Shown here piece by piece: positions 5,361-5,995 of a stretch of DNA of 5,995 nucleotides; position 1 is the first letter of the stretch; each line of letters begins with the position of its first letter. The notes under the pieces were generated by a model. The model worked only from the letters and a program-made list of their open reading frames with translations. It was not told where the DNA came from and did no database searches. The position numbers and the translations under genes are program-made. This DNA is from Sulfurovum sp. (lineage in GTDB: Bacteria; Campylobacterota; Campylobacteria; Campylobacterales; Sulfurovaceae), in assembly GCA_027083995.1 (NCBI GenBank), contig JALWME010000054.1, positions 1 through 5,995 on the forward strand. Reading direction: 5' to 3'.

Positions 5361-5995
5361 CATCATGCTTTTAGGCTCCACAGGTTCTATTGGAGTCAAT
5401 ACCCTAATCGTTGCTAAACGCTATAATATTTCCATTGAGTCACTGGTTGCTGGCTCAAACATAGATTTACTCAACCAACAAATAGCAGAGTATAAACCCA
5501 AAACTGTGGTCATTGCAAACCTAGCTGACAAAAACAAAGTCAATCACCACGATGTACGCTGTGGTAATGAAGCTATACTTACAGTCATAGAAGAATCTTC
5601 TAGCTCTTTGATTGTCAATGCTCTTGTAGGCTATACAGGACTAGCACCTACACTCAAAGCCACAAATTTAGGTAAACGTGTGGCCCTTGCAAACAAAGAG
5701 TCTCTTGTAGTTGCCGGGGCATTCATAGATATGTCTCTTATCACAGTGATTGATTCTGAACATTTTGGACTATGGTACCTCATCAATGAGCGTCCTGTCT
5801 CAAAGCTCTATATTACTGCAAGTGGCGGTGCATTTAGAGACTGGGAGATAGACAAAATGAAAGATGCTACATTTTCAGATGCACTCAAACACCCCAACTG
5901 GTCTATGGGTAACAAAATCACCATAGACTCTGCTACGATGACCAACAAACTTTTTGAACTACTTGAAGCCAGATGGCTCTTTAACACGTCAAACA
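5353..5995 (+). CDS. dxr: 1-deoxy-D-xylulose 5-phosphate reductoisomerase, N-terminal part (runs off window)
   Basis: DXR converts 1-deoxy-D-xylulose 5-phosphate to 2-C-methyl-D-erythritol 4-phosphate with NADPH, the first committed step of the MEP isoprenoid pathway. The first 214 residues are present; the rest lies beyond the window, and the family is usually 360-400 long. Visible motifs: NADPH-binding GSTGSIG (8-14), LANKES (112-117), metal-binding D134-S135-E136, TASGGAFR (155-162), and HPNWSMGNK (180-188) leading to DSATM (192-196) and N198-K199-x-x-E202, matching the K228/E231 region of the E. coli enzyme. The NADPH domain is compact, about 28 residues shorter than in E. coli up to these motifs. 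Start 5353 is chosen because the Rossmann motif begins at residue 8 and no ATG, GTG or TTG lies in frame nearby upstream. The ribosome binding site is weak (TGGAT, about 6 nt upstream), and the small upstream frame ends inside the gene, suggesting translational coupling. Confidence 0.95.
   Translation, partial: MTSIMLLGSTGSIGVNTLIVAKRYNISIESLVAGSNIDLLNQQIAEYKPKTVVIANLADKNKVNHHDVRCGNEAILTVIEESSSSLIVNALVGYTGLAPTLKATNLGKRVALANKESLVVAGAFIDMSLITVIDSEHFGLWYLINERPVSKLYITASGGAFRDWEIDKMKDATFSDALKHPNWSMGNKITIDSATMTNKLFELLEARWLFNTSN

Noticed and set aside
1..5995. Search by eye for CRISPR repeats, tRNA/rRNA genes, insertion sequences, toxin-antitoxin pairs and retron- or DGR-like repeats
   Set aside because: No repeated spacer structure, cloverleaf, transposase motif or template/variable repeat pair was seen; nearly all of the window is taken up by recognisable housekeeping genes.

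Overview
The window looks like a chromosomal segment of a Campylobacterota (epsilonproteobacterial) genome, most likely a Sulfurovum/Sulfurimonas-type chemolithotroph. This rests on the AT-rich, lysine-rich coding style, T-rich promoters with a good -10 but no clear -35, a short RqcH/NFACT protein of the size known in Campylobacter and Helicobacter, and cdsA lying just upstream of dxr as in those genera. The genus is an inference from sequence style and memory; no search was possible.

Layout. Positions 1-949 (+) hold the 3' end of a succinate dehydrogenase/fumarate reductase flavoprotein gene and the complete iron-sulfur subunit gene, one base apart. They converge with a leftward pair (1653-2933, then 946-1650): leuC, the large subunit of 3-isopropylmalate dehydratase, followed after 2 nt by a gene for a secreted protein with a SPOR-like N-terminal part. 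The two convergent units overlap by 4 nt at their stop codons. Positions 2934-3075 form the only sizeable intergenic region: a divergent promoter region with a leftward promoter for leuC, a likely rightward promoter for the next gene, and two hairpins in the leader of that gene. Positions 3076-5995 (+) hold an rqcH-like NFACT gene, cdsA (CDP-diacylglycerol synthase, with its own promoter), a possible 39-codon small gene, and the 5' part of dxr (first step of the MEP isoprenoid pathway), which runs off the window.

How they work together. The left end is respiratory/TCA (succinate-fumarate interconversion), the middle is leucine biosynthesis, and the right end combines ribosome rescue with lipid and isoprenoid precursor synthesis. 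No mobile element, CRISPR array, tRNA or rRNA was seen. The content is mostly ordinary housekeeping. The points most worth a second look are the extra cysteine in the iron-sulfur subunit (a non-classical enzyme signature), the unrecognised secreted protein coupled to leuC, the palindromic leader of the NFACT gene, and the small ORF overlapping the dxr start. I did not find convincing evidence of a new defence or mobile system.
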